From DATJGR01 sp035494855 (GTDB lineage: Bacteria; Pseudomonadota; Gammaproteobacteria; Pseudomonadales; Azotimanducaceae), in NCBI GenBank assembly GCA_035494855.1, contig DATJGR010000152.1:1-30638 (forward strand): a stretch of 30,638 nucleotides of DNA, in the 5' to 3' direction. The position numbers and the translations under genes were made by a program. Of the stretch, positions 8,231-15,377 are shown one piece after another. Position 1 is the stretch's first letter. Every line of letters begins with the position of its first letter. Under the pieces are notes generated by a model. The model had not been told where the DNA came from, did no database searches, and was given only the letters and a program-made list of their open reading frames with translations.

Positions 8231-8271
8231 GTCGATTCAGCGAGTGATTTGAAACTGCTGCAACGGTTTCC

Positions 8272-8300
8272 TTTAGTGGAGCCGATGAATCTTTTATCAT
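8272..8300 (+). promoter_or_regulatory. Possible sigma70 promoter of the yciB-argS operon
   Basis: TTTAGT (8272-8277), a 17-base spacer and TATCAT (8295-8300) form a moderate promoter 27 bases before the yciB start. It is the only promoter-like pair seen in the yciO-yciB gap. All six downstream genes overlap, so it would have to drive the whole unit unless promoters lie inside genes. Confidence 0.35.
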
Positions 8301-8327
8301 CGCGCGACCGCAACACAGTAGCCTTGC

Positions 8328-8897
8328 ATGCAGCTGGTCGAATTCCTGCCCATTCTAGTCTTTGTCGCCGTCTATTACGCATTTGGCATCTTCTATGCGA
8401 CTGCCGCGCTGATGGTCGCGGTCACCCTGCAGGTTATCGTTCAGTGGCTGATGAAGCGGCCGATTTCCGGACAGACCAAGGTCACCTTCTGGTTGTCGTT
8501 GGTACTCGGTGGCTTGACGCTGCTCCTGCACGACAAGACGTTCATTCAGTGGAAGCCGACGATCGTGAACTGGGCGATGGCTGGTGCATTGCTCGGCAGC
8601 CACTTCTTTTCGAAGCGCAATCTGGTGGAACGCATCTTCGGCCATCAGCTGAGCCTGCCGGGGCCGGTGTGGGCGCGGTTGAACTTCGGCTGGGCGGCCG
8701 GGTTCCTCGTAGCAGGCGCACTGAACCTCTACGTCGCGCGGAATTACTCGGAGGCGTTCTGGGTGAACTACAAGCTGATCGGCGGCCTGGCGATCACGCT
8801 GATCTACGTGCTGATCACAATCGCCTATCTCGGTTTGAGCGGATACCTCAACGACGCGGTCCGCGATCCATCGAAAGATACCGGCAATCCGCTGTGA
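8328..8897 (+). CDS. yciB: Inner-membrane intracellular septation protein YciB (IspZ family)
   Basis: This is a 189-residue polytopic membrane protein (E. coli YciB 179). It begins MQLVEFLPILVFVAVYYAFG, the family opening, followed by about five hydrophobic segments. The HDKTFIQWKPTIVNWAMAGALLG region (two adjacent blocks) and WARLNFGWAAGF / NLYVARNYSEAFWVNYKL are YciB signatures. The family is linked to envelope integrity and normal cell length. It is the first gene of a run of six on the plus strand. Its TGA is embedded in the GTG start of the next gene (GTGA at 8894-8897). Confidence 0.93.
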   Translation: MQLVEFLPILVFVAVYYAFGIFYATAALMVAVTLQVIVQWLMKRPISGQTKVTFWLSLVLGGLTLLLHDKTFIQWKPTIVNWAMAGALLGSHFFSKRNLVERIFGHQLSLPGPVWARLNFGWAAGFLVAGALNLYVARNYSEAFWVNYKLIGGLAITLIYVLITIAYLGLSGYLNDAVRDPSKDTGNPL

Positions 8898-9553
8898 TTC
8901 TTCGCGCGGCGCTGCTGATCGTGGCCACTGTGATTTCACCTGTACTGCGGGCAGAGACGGCGTGGGTATCCGACGAGTTCACGGTGCCGGTACGCAGCGG
9001 GCCGTCCGATGGTCACCGCATCGTGCATCGCGGCCTACCGAGCGGCACCGAACTCGAAGTGCTGGGCGTCAACGCCGCGGCGGAATACACCCACATACGC
9101 GCTGCCGGCGGAGTGGAGGGCTGGATCAGCAGCCAATATCTCGTCAAACAGCCCGTCGCGCGCATACAACTCGTGACCGCCAACAACCGGATTCAGGCGC
9201 TCGAGCGACAACTCGCGCAGCGCGGCGAAGCACTGACCGAACTGAAGAGTACGAGTAGCGAAGCAGCGTCGAACGGCGATCGGCTCGCCGCGCAGGTGGC
9301 GAAGCTCGAAGCCGAACTGGCAGACGTGAAGCAGGTTTCGGCCGGTGCCCTGGCAGAACACACGCGCAGTGAGGAGCTCGCCAGCCTGAACGCTCGGTTG
9401 CGCGCGGAGGTGGACGACCTCACGGACGAATCGCAGCGCCTCGAGAGCAATACGGAACAGCGCTGGCTACTGATCGGTGGTGCGCTGGTGATCGGAGGAA
9501 TGCTTGCCGGCGTCGCGATCAAGGCACGCCCGCGACGCAGTGGCTGGTCGTGA
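8894..9553 (+). CDS. YgiM-like SH3-domain protein with signal peptide, coiled coil and C-terminal membrane anchor
   Basis: The GTG at 8894, overlapping the yciB stop, gives 219 residues. In order they show a signal peptide ending near LRA-ET (about 1-20), a bacterial SH3 domain at about 23-85 (WVSDEFTVPVRSGPSDGHRIV, read in two parts, and VEGWISSQYL), a long coiled coil at about 95-188, a transmembrane helix at about 190-210 (WLLIGGALVIGGMLAGVAI) and a short basic tail. This is the architecture of E. coli YgiM (206 residues), whose function is unknown. The protein would expose its SH3 and coiled coil in the periplasm. Upstream in-frame sequence reaches into yciB and lacks homology, so the GTG is preferred. 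Confidence 0.85.
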   Translation: MILRAALLIVATVISPVLRAETAWVSDEFTVPVRSGPSDGHRIVHRGLPSGTELEVLGVNAAAEYTHIRAAGGVEGWISSQYLVKQPVARIQLVTANNRIQALERQLAQRGEALTELKSTSSEAASNGDRLAAQVAKLEAELADVKQVSAGALAEHTRSEELASLNARLRAEVDDLTDESQRLESNTEQRWLLIGGALVIGGMLAGVAIKARPRRSGWS

Positions 9554-10320
9554 TCGAACTCTCCGTCAATCTGAACAAGATCGCGCTGCTGCGGAATTCG
9601 CGCGGTGGCGACCAACCGAGCGTGCTCGAGGCGGCCGATGTCGCCATCGGTGCGGGCGCATACGGAATCACCGTGCATCCGCGACCCGACCAGCGTCACG
9701 TGCGTCCGCGCGACGTCGCCGATCTCGCGGACGCGTTGCGCGCGCGTCATCGAGGGATCGAATTCAACATCGAGGGGAATCCGTTCGCCGGCGCGCGCGA
9801 TAACGGCTATCCGGGTTTCGACGCGCTGATCGAGTCGACGCGTCCGGACCAATGCACGCTCGTGCCCGACGGCGACAGTCAGCTCACGTCGGACCACGGC
9901 TGGGATCTGAGCGGCGACACCGGTCGCCTCGTCGACTCCGTCCGCCGCTTTCAGGCGTGTGGCGCACGCGTAAGTCTGTTCATGGATCCGGTGCCGCGGC
10001 AGATCGACCGGGCTGGCGCGATCGGCGTCGAACGAATCGAGCTGTACACCGGCCCCTTCGCGGAAGCCGTCAGGGCACATGGTGTGGAGAGCGAGGCCGC
10101 GAAACAGAGCCTCGCGACGTTCGCCCGCGCGGCTGCTCACGCAACGTCGATCGGGCTCGGTGTCAACGCGGGTCACGATCTCGATCTCGTCAATCTGCCG
10201 CTGTTCCGCCGGATCGCCGACGTGCAGGAGGTTTCGATCGGTCATGCGCTGATCGGCGACGCGTTGCGCATCGGCCTCGCCGCCGCCGTCGCGGCTTACA
10301 TTGGAGTACTACGGGCATGA
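9550..10320 (+). CDS. pdxJ: Pyridoxine 5'-phosphate synthase, Bacteroidota-type
   Basis: PdxJ condenses 3-amino-2-oxopropyl phosphate with deoxyxylulose 5-phosphate to make pyridoxine phosphate. The protein has 256 residues from the GTG at 9550, which overlaps the previous stop. Active-site landmarks are His43 (GITVHPRPDQRH), Glu75 (EFNIEGNP) and His209 (VNAGHDLDL). The usual proteobacterial opening NIDHIATLRNARG is here SVNLNKIALLRNSRGG, and NIEGNP, VPDGDSQLTSDHGWD, SLFMDPVPRQI and RIELYTGPFAEA match the version I know from Bacteroidota rather than the E. coli form. The familiar rnc-era-recO-pdxJ-acpS setting is absent. The enzyme call is firm; transfer from another phylum is inference. Confidence 0.92.
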   Translation: MIELSVNLNKIALLRNSRGGDQPSVLEAADVAIGAGAYGITVHPRPDQRHVRPRDVADLADALRARHRGIEFNIEGNPFAGARDNGYPGFDALIESTRPDQCTLVPDGDSQLTSDHGWDLSGDTGRLVDSVRRFQACGARVSLFMDPVPRQIDRAGAIGVERIELYTGPFAEAVRAHGVESEAAKQSLATFARAAAHATSIGLGVNAGHDLDLVNLPLFRRIADVQEVSIGHALIGDALRIGLAAAVAAYIGVLRA

Positions 10321-10907
10321 CATCACTGATCAAATGCAGGCTGCAGATTGGAGTCCTCTGCGCGCTGGTCGCACTGCTGGCCTCGCCATTGGCAGCTGCA
10401 GCGAACGAACGCGTGCTATTGAAGACGTCCAAAGGCGCGATCGAAATCGAGCTCGACTCCGCAAAAGCACCGGTTACAACGGCGAATTTTCTGAAATACG
10501 TCGAAGCACACTACTACGACGGGCTGACGTTTCACCGCGTCATTCCCGGCTTCATGATTCAGGCTGGTGGGTTCGACGTGAACATGACGCAACGGGCGAC
10601 GAACCCCCCAATCGCGAACGAGTCAAAGAACGGTCTCAACAACGTAATCGGTTCGGTTGCCATGGCGCGCACCAACGCACCGGATTCGGCGACGGCGCAG
10701 TTCTTCATCAACGTCGGCGACAACAAGGACCTCGACTACCGCGCGGGCAGCCCCGGCTACGCGGTGTTCGGTCACGTGACCGCCGGCATGGACGTGGTCA
10801 AGGCGATCGCCGGTGTCGAAACGGGAACCGTCAATCAAATGGACGACGTACCGCTGCAACCGGTGGTCATCATTTCGGCGCGGCGCGTCGACAGCAAGTC
10901 GCCATGA
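10317..10907 (+). CDS. ppiA: Periplasmic cyclophilin-type peptidyl-prolyl isomerase
   Basis: PpiA catalyses cis-trans isomerisation of X-Pro bonds during folding in the periplasm. The ATG at 10317 overlaps the pdxJ stop (ATGA). The 196 residues start with a signal peptide of about 30 residues (MTSLIKCRLQ, then a leucine/alanine-rich core ending near LAAAAN). The cyclophilin domain follows with FHRVIPGFMIQAGGF (catalytic Arg region), SVAMART, SATAQFFINVGDN and YAVFGHVTAGMDVV. Overall order and length match E. coli PpiA (190). It is the fourth gene of the overlapping yciB-argS set; its stop overlaps the next start in another ATGA. Confidence 0.92.
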   Translation: MTSLIKCRLQIGVLCALVALLASPLAAAANERVLLKTSKGAIEIELDSAKAPVTTANFLKYVEAHYYDGLTFHRVIPGFMIQAGGFDVNMTQRATNPPIANESKNGLNNVIGSVAMARTNAPDSATAQFFINVGDNKDLDYRAGSPGYAVFGHVTAGMDVVKAIAGVETGTVNQMDDVPLQPVVIISARRVDSKSP

Positions 10908-11350
10908 CACGTCTGTTTGCCGCGGCGGCAACAGCGTTGTTCCTCGGCGCCGTCGTCACCGAAATTCACTCGCGTCTGTTCGCCGGCCGCTATTTCGCGC
11001 TGCTGGTCCTCAGCTTCATCGGTATCTTCGTTGGCGGCCTGGCACTGCATCGGATCTTCGAGCACATCGAGTCCGATGCCGAAGACGACGTGAGATCGGG
11101 CGTCGCGGACGCGGTGCCCGCCGACGATGCAGACGACGGTCGCGAGACCGGCCGCGTCAAGTGGTTCAACCGCACCAAAGGATTCGGCTTCATCGTCCGC
11201 GACGGCGGCGGTGAGATCTTCGTGCACCATCGCAACATTCAGGGTTCCGGGCGGCGCAGTCTGAAAGACGGCGAGCTGGTGCGTTTCAAAGTCGCTCAGC
11301 ACGATAAGGGGCTGCAGGCGGAACACGTCTCCGTCGTACGCGAATCATGA
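10904..11350 (+). CDS. Membrane-anchored cold-shock-domain protein
   Basis: The 148 residues start at the ATG at 10904, overlapping the ppiA stop. Two hydrophobic helices (about 4-20 and 30-48) are followed by an acidic linker (about 54-78, rich in Asp and Glu) and one cold-shock domain at about 82-146. The domain has GRVKWFNRTKGFGFI carrying the RNP1-like KGFGFI, and EIFVHH as RNP2. Soluble CspA-type proteins are about 70 residues and bind single-stranded RNA or DNA; here the same domain would be held on the cytoplasmic face of the inner membrane. It is coupled by ATGA to argS. The CSD fold is sure; topology and function are inference. Confidence 0.85.
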   Translation: MTRLFAAAATALFLGAVVTEIHSRLFAGRYFALLVLSFIGIFVGGLALHRIFEHIESDAEDDVRSGVADAVPADDADDGRETGRVKWFNRTKGFGFIVRDGGGEIFVHHRNIQGSGRRSLKDGELVRFKVAQHDKGLQAEHVSVVRES

Positions 11351-13059
11351 GCCGCAATCTGAGAGCGTTGCTGGATGAGCGCGTTCGCGCGGCGATGACC
11401 GCCGCCGGCGTGCCGGAGCCGGTTGCCGCGATCACGCCGGCCGCGCGTCCCGAGTTCGGCGACTATCAGGCCAACGGCGTGATGCAGGCGGCAAAACGCA
11501 TCGGGCGCAACCCGCGCGAGCTCGCCGCCGAAGTCGTCGCGAAACTCGACCTGGCCGACATCGCGGAGCGGACGGACATCGCCGGCCCGGGCTTCATCAA
11601 CGTCCGGCTGAGCGATGCACTGCTTGCGGAAGCCGCGAATCCGGCTGCGCCGCTGCTGACCACGGTCGCGCAGCCGAAAACGATGGTCGTGGACTATTCG
11701 GCGCCGAATCTCGCGAAGGAGATGCACGTCGGCCATCTGCGCAGCACGATCATCGGCGACGCCGTGGTGCGCGTGCTGAATGGGTCCGGCCACCGCGTGA
11801 TCAGACAGAATCACGTCGGCGATTGGGGCACGCAGTTCGGAATGCTGCTTGCGTACCTCGAAGAAACCGGCAGCGCGTCGGACGTGCTGACCGACCTCGA
11901 ACAGTTCTATCAGGCCGCAAAGCGGCGTTTCGATGCGGATCCCGCTTTCGCAGAGCGGGCGCGCGCGCAGGTCGTCGCGCTGCAGTCCGGCGACGCCAGG
12001 ACGAATGCGCTATGGCGCAGGTTCATCGACATCTCGATGAGCCATTGCGAGGCCGTCTACAGTCGGCTCGGCGTGTCGCTGGGCCGCGCAGACGTTCATG
12101 CCGAAAGCGCCTACAACGACGAACTGGCCGACATCGTCCGCGCTCTCGACGACGCCGGATTGCTGACGGTTTCCGAAGGCGCCAAGTGCGTCTTTCTGGA
12201 CGAGTTCAAGGCGAAGGACGGCACGCCGCAGCCGGTGATCGTGCAGAAGTCCGACGGTGGATACCTGTATTCGACAACCGATCTCGCCGCGGTGCGCTAT
12301 CGCTCGAAAACCCTGCATGCCGATCGCGTGCTGTATTTCGTGGACGCGAGGCAAAGCCTCCACTTCCGCCAGATCTTTGCGGTGGCTCGGCGCGCCGGCT
12401 TCGTCGCGCCGAACACCACGCTCGAGCACCATCCGTTCGGCGTCATGCTGGGCAAAGACGGTCGGCCGTTCCGTTCGCGCGACGGCGGTCTCGTGAAACT
12501 GGTCGAGCTGCTGGACGAGGCGCAGCAACGCGCCTACGAACTGGTCACCAGCAAGAACCCTGCACTGTCGGAGAGCGAGCGCCGCGACATCGCGCGCGCC
12601 GTCGGCATCGGCGCGGTGAAGTACGCGGACCTGTCGAAACACCGCACCAGCGACTACGTTTTCGATTGGGACACGATGCTCGCGTTCGACGGCAACACCG
12701 CGCCGTATCTGCAGTACGCCTACACGCGAATCGTCAGTCTGTTCCGGCGCGGACAGGTCTGGGCCGAGAATATCGAAGGACGCATATCGATCGGGGAGCC
12801 CAGCGAGCGAGCACTGGCGCTGACGCTGGCGCGATTCCAGGAAGTGGTCGACGACGTCGCAGCCGACGCCCTGCCGCACTATCTATGCGGATACCTGTAC
12901 GAACTCGCGGCCCGCTACATGCAGTTCTACGAGCAGTGTCCGGTGCTGACGGCGGAGGAACGCATCAGAACCAGCCGCCTGTTGTTGTGTCGCAGGGCAG
13001 CGGAGACGATGAAACACGGGCTGTCGCTCCTCGGCATAGACACGGTCGAGCGCATGTAG
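11347..13059 (+). CDS. argS: Arginyl-tRNA synthetase
   Basis: This class I synthetase charges tRNA-Arg. It has 570 residues from the ATG at 11347, which overlaps the previous stop in ATGA. The N-terminal Add-1 domain (FGDYQANGVMQAAK, AGPGFINVRL) recognises the tRNA D-loop. The HIGH motif is HVGH at 127-130 within SAPNLAKEMHVGHLRS, followed by NHVGDWGTQFGML. No canonical KMSKS is present (GKDGRPFRSRDGG instead), which is usual for ArgRS. The C-terminal anticodon-binding helical domain ends GLSLLGIDTVERM. It is the last gene of the yciB operon and is followed by a strong palindromic terminator 30 bases downstream. Confidence 0.97.
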   Translation: MSRNLRALLDERVRAAMTAAGVPEPVAAITPAARPEFGDYQANGVMQAAKRIGRNPRELAAEVVAKLDLADIAERTDIAGPGFINVRLSDALLAEAANPAAPLLTTVAQPKTMVVDYSAPNLAKEMHVGHLRSTIIGDAVVRVLNGSGHRVIRQNHVGDWGTQFGMLLAYLEETGSASDVLTDLEQFYQAAKRRFDADPAFAERARAQVVALQSGDARTNALWRRFIDISMSHCEAVYSRLGVSLGRADVHAESAYNDELADIVRALDDAGLLTVSEGAKCVFLDEFKAKDGTPQPVIVQKSDGGYLYSTTDLAAVRYRSKTLHADRVLYFVDARQSLHFRQIFAVARRAGFVAPNTTLEHHPFGVMLGKDGRPFRSRDGGLVKLVELLDEAQQRAYELVTSKNPALSESERRDIARAVGIGAVKYADLSKHRTSDYVFDWDTMLAFDGNTAPYLQYAYTRIVSLFRRGQVWAENIEGRISIGEPSERALALTLARFQEVVDDVAADALPHYLCGYLYELAARYMQFYEQCPVLTAEERIRTSRLLLCRRAAETMKHGLSLLGIDTVERM

Positions 13060-13084
13060 CTCCGCGACTCGAAACCGCGCAATG

Positions 13085-13117
13085 AAAAAAGGGCCCGAAT
13101 TCGGGCCCTTCGTTTCT
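13085..13117. terminator. Bidirectional intrinsic terminator between argS and the desaturase gene
   Basis: A perfect 22-base palindrome occupies 13089-13110, made of AAGGGCCCG, AATT and CGGGCCCTT. It is flanked by an A-run (13085-13090) on the left and a T-rich stretch on the right. On either strand it forms a GC-rich hairpin followed by a U-rich tail, so it can end both the argS transcript and the convergent desaturase transcript. Confidence 0.85.
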
Positions 13118-13134
13118 TGCGCTTTGACTCGGAA

Positions 13135-14334
13135 TCAGGCGCGCGACAACTTCGGCACGGTGTACGACTTCAGATCCGCGACGAATTCGCGCAGCGCTTG
13201 AATTCCGGTCGCTTCCGCGTCGATGCACCACTGCTTGAAATCGCCCAACAGTACTTCTGCGTCGCCGCCACGTCGCGCCCAAACGTTCTGCAGGCGTTGC
13301 TTCAGTTCATAGATGGTCTTGAGCGCCGGACTGCCGTCGACGGCACGCGTAATGTCGTTGCGCCCTGCTTCGTCGACCAGCGTTTCTTCGCGCGTCAGCA
13401 GGGTCTTCGCGCGCATCAACACCGCGCGCGTCGCCGCGTCGGCGCGCTGCACTTCGTTTTCCACGGCTGGAGCTACCACGCGCTCGGCGTAATTCGCCAT
13501 GACGCGGAAACGGTCGTTCAACACCGCCCACAACGTGTCTTTGTCGATGAGGTTCTTGCCTTCGACTTTCGCCACGATCGGGCCGGTGCTCAGCGGACGC
13601 GCAAGACCGAACATGCGGAACAGATTGATCCACACCCAACCCAGATCGAACTCCCACGACTTGACCGAGAACTTCGCGGAGTTCGGATACGTGTGGTGGT
13701 TGTTGTGCAGCTCTTCGCCGCCGATCAGGATGCCCCACGGCACGAGATTGCGCGCGGCATCGGGACATTCGAAGTTCCGGTAACCCCAGTAGTGACCGAC
13801 GCCGTTGATGACGCCGGCCGCCAGGAAGGGAATCCAGACCATCTGGATCGCCCAGATCGTCAAACCGGCGACGCCGAACAGCGCGAGGTCGATCACCATC
13901 ATCGTGCCGACGCCGCTGATCTTGAATTTGCTGTAGAGGTTGCGCTCGATCCAGTCGTCGGGCGTGCCTTTGCCGAAGCGTTCCAGCACTTCCGGTTTCG
14001 CCGCGGTGACGCCGTACAGTTCGGCACCTTCCCACAGCACCTTATTGAGGCCGAAAATCTGCGGGCTGTGCGGATCTTCCTCGGTCTCGCAATCGACGTG
14101 GTGCTTGCGGTGCACCGCCGTCCATTCCTTCGTCAGCATGCCGGTGGTCAGCCACAGCCAGAAGCGGAAGAAGTGCTTCAGGACAGGATGCATCTCGAGC
14201 GCGCGGTGCGCCGAGTACCGGTGCAGGTACAGGGTGACCGAAACGATCGTGATATGGGTCATGACGAGCGTGTACAGCACCATCGTGCCGAACGACGCGT
14301 CGAGAAACCCCTTGTACAGAAATGACAGATCCAC
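13135..14334 (-). CDS. desA: Membrane acyl-lipid/acyl-CoA fatty acid desaturase (DesA-like)
   Basis: This integral-membrane diiron desaturase introduces a double bond into saturated acyl chains; Pseudomonas DesA is the nearest remembered relative and acts at Delta-9 on phospholipids. The 399 residues hold the three histidine boxes HRYSAH (38-43), HRKHH (75-79) and HNNHH (210-214), plus His181. Four or so membrane segments lie in the first 200 residues, followed by a hydrophilic C-terminal extension of about 150 residues. The GTG at 14334 follows AAGGGAG at a good distance and gives the family opening MDLSFLYKGFLD. The gene ends against the shared terminator. The substrate (lipid or CoA ester) cannot be told from sequence. 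Confidence 0.88.
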   Translation of the reverse strand: MDLSFLYKGFLDASFGTMVLYTLVMTHITIVSVTLYLHRYSAHRALEMHPVLKHFFRFWLWLTTGMLTKEWTAVHRKHHVDCETEEDPHSPQIFGLNKVLWEGAELYGVTAAKPEVLERFGKGTPDDWIERNLYSKFKISGVGTMMVIDLALFGVAGLTIWAIQMVWIPFLAAGVINGVGHYWGYRNFECPDAARNLVPWGILIGGEELHNNHHTYPNSAKFSVKSWEFDLGWVWINLFRMFGLARPLSTGPIVAKVEGKNLIDKDTLWAVLNDRFRVMANYAERVVAPAVENEVQRADAATRAVLMRAKTLLTREETLVDEAGRNDITRAVDGSPALKTIYELKQRLQNVWARRGGDAEVLLGDFKQWCIDAEATGIQALREFVADLKSYTVPKLSRA

Positions 14335-14546
14335 TCGGTTTAACTCCCTTGAAGTCGGTCCATGAACCGCGCAGTGGCCGGCATTGTGTCAACTACCACC
14401 CTGAAACGCCACCGCACCCCGGGACGAGCCCGAGACGCGGCACTAGTATAGAGATGCGCGCCCACCGCAGCGGAGCGGCGTCCGCCGGTGAGACGTGGGT
14501 CATGGGAAGAGGCTGACAGCTGTCCGCCGGAATAAGAAATTGCGCC
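14335..14546. other. Divergent control region between the desaturase and rhodanese genes
   Basis: These 212 bases form the largest non-coding gap in the window. On the minus strand TTGACA (14387-14392) lacks a good -10, and TATACT (14445-14450) lacks a good -35. On the plus strand CTGACA (14513-14518) has only a weak AT-rich partner near 14531-14540. A perfect 10-base palindrome GACAGCTGTC lies at 14515-14524, overlapping that CTGACA, and could be an operator. I see no small gene or RNA here. Confidence 0.3.
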
Positions 14547-15377
14547 ATGTATGACACCTTGATCGACTCAAAAGTTCTATACGTACATCTCGAAGATCCG
14601 TCCTGGTGCTTGATCGACTGCCGGGCTTCCCTCATCGATGCTGCGGCGGGTGCCGCCTCCTACAGCGCCGGACACCTGCCGGGCGCCGTGTTTGCAGACC
14701 TGGCGACTGATCTGTCCGGGCCGCTGATCCCCGGGGTCACGGGTCGCCACCCGTTGCCCGACCCGCGCGCGCTGGCGGAAACGTTCGGTCGCTGGGGAAT
14801 AGATGAACGGACACAGGTAGTTGCCTACGACGCGGGCAACGGCGCCTACGCGGCGCGGGCCTGGTGGCTGCTTCGCTGGCTGGGTCACGCCGCCGCGGCG
14901 GTGCTGAACGGTGGCCTCGCCGCCTGGCAAGCCGCGGGATATCCGCTGCGTAGCGATGTCGAGACGCGGCACGCCACCACCTTCCCGATCCGTACCGCGT
15001 TGACTCGGGTCGTCAGTGTCGAGGACGTGATCGAGCGCCGCGGATCGATGGATCTGGTGGACGCACGCGCAGAGGCGCGCTTTCGCGGCGAAGTCGAACC
15101 GATCGACCCGGTCGCAGGTCACATTCCCGGTGCGCGCTGCGTGCCGTTCGAAGGCAACCTCGATCTCGACGGCCGTTTCGCGACCCCCGAGGCATTGCGA
15201 CGTCGCTTCGAGGTGCATCTTCGCGCCGCTCGCGAACTCGTCTGCTATTGCGGTTCGGGCGTCACGGCGTGTCACAACATTCTTGCGATGCGACATGCCG
15301 GTTTGCCCGAAGCGACCCTGTATGCGGGTTCCTTCAGCGAATGGATTCGCGATCCGGCGCGTCCGGTCGAACGGTGA
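14547..15377 (+). CDS. sseA: Two-domain sulfurtransferase (rhodanese / 3-mercaptopyruvate sulfurtransferase)
   Basis: This is a tandem rhodanese of 276 residues (E. coli SseA 281). The N-terminal, non-catalytic repeat includes YSAGHLPGAVFADL and VAYDAGNGAYAARAWWLLRWLG. The C-terminal repeat includes VDARAEARFRGEVEPIDPVAGHIPGA, read as two blocks, and the active loop CGSGVTA with the persulfide-carrying Cys235. The CGSGVTA form is that of mercaptopyruvate sulfurtransferases. The enzyme transfers sulfane sulfur to acceptors in the cytoplasm. Its stop overlaps the GTG of mnmC by 4 bases. That tie to a tRNA U34 modification enzyme suggests, but does not prove, a role in delivering sulfur for tRNA 2-thiolation. 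Confidence 0.88.
   Translation: MYDTLIDSKVLYVHLEDPSWCLIDCRASLIDAAAGAASYSAGHLPGAVFADLATDLSGPLIPGVTGRHPLPDPRALAETFGRWGIDERTQVVAYDAGNGAYAARAWWLLRWLGHAAAAVLNGGLAAWQAAGYPLRSDVETRHATTFPIRTALTRVVSVEDVIERRGSMDLVDARAEARFRGEVEPIDPVAGHIPGARCVPFEGNLDLDGRFATPEALRRRFEVHLRAARELVCYCGSGVTACHNILAMRHAGLPEATLYAGSFSEWIRDPARPVER

Noticed and set aside
12448..12483. Absence of KMSKS in argS as a sign of inactivation
   Set aside because: Many arginyl-tRNA synthetases lack the canonical KMSKS; the rest of the active site is intact.
11823..13085. Plus-strand 420-codon frame inside argS
   Set aside because: It is a shifted-frame shadow with Arg/Pro/Ala-rich translation and no domain; argS homology covers the whole stretch.
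13117..14325. 402-codon plus-strand frame opposite the desaturase
   Set aside because: The desaturase frame has three intact histidine boxes and a good ribosome site; the opposite frame shows only His/Arg-rich composition.
14393..14635. 80-codon minus-strand frame across the desaturase-rhodanese gap
   Set aside because: It overlaps the rhodanese start, has no homology that I recognise and no clear ribosome-binding site.
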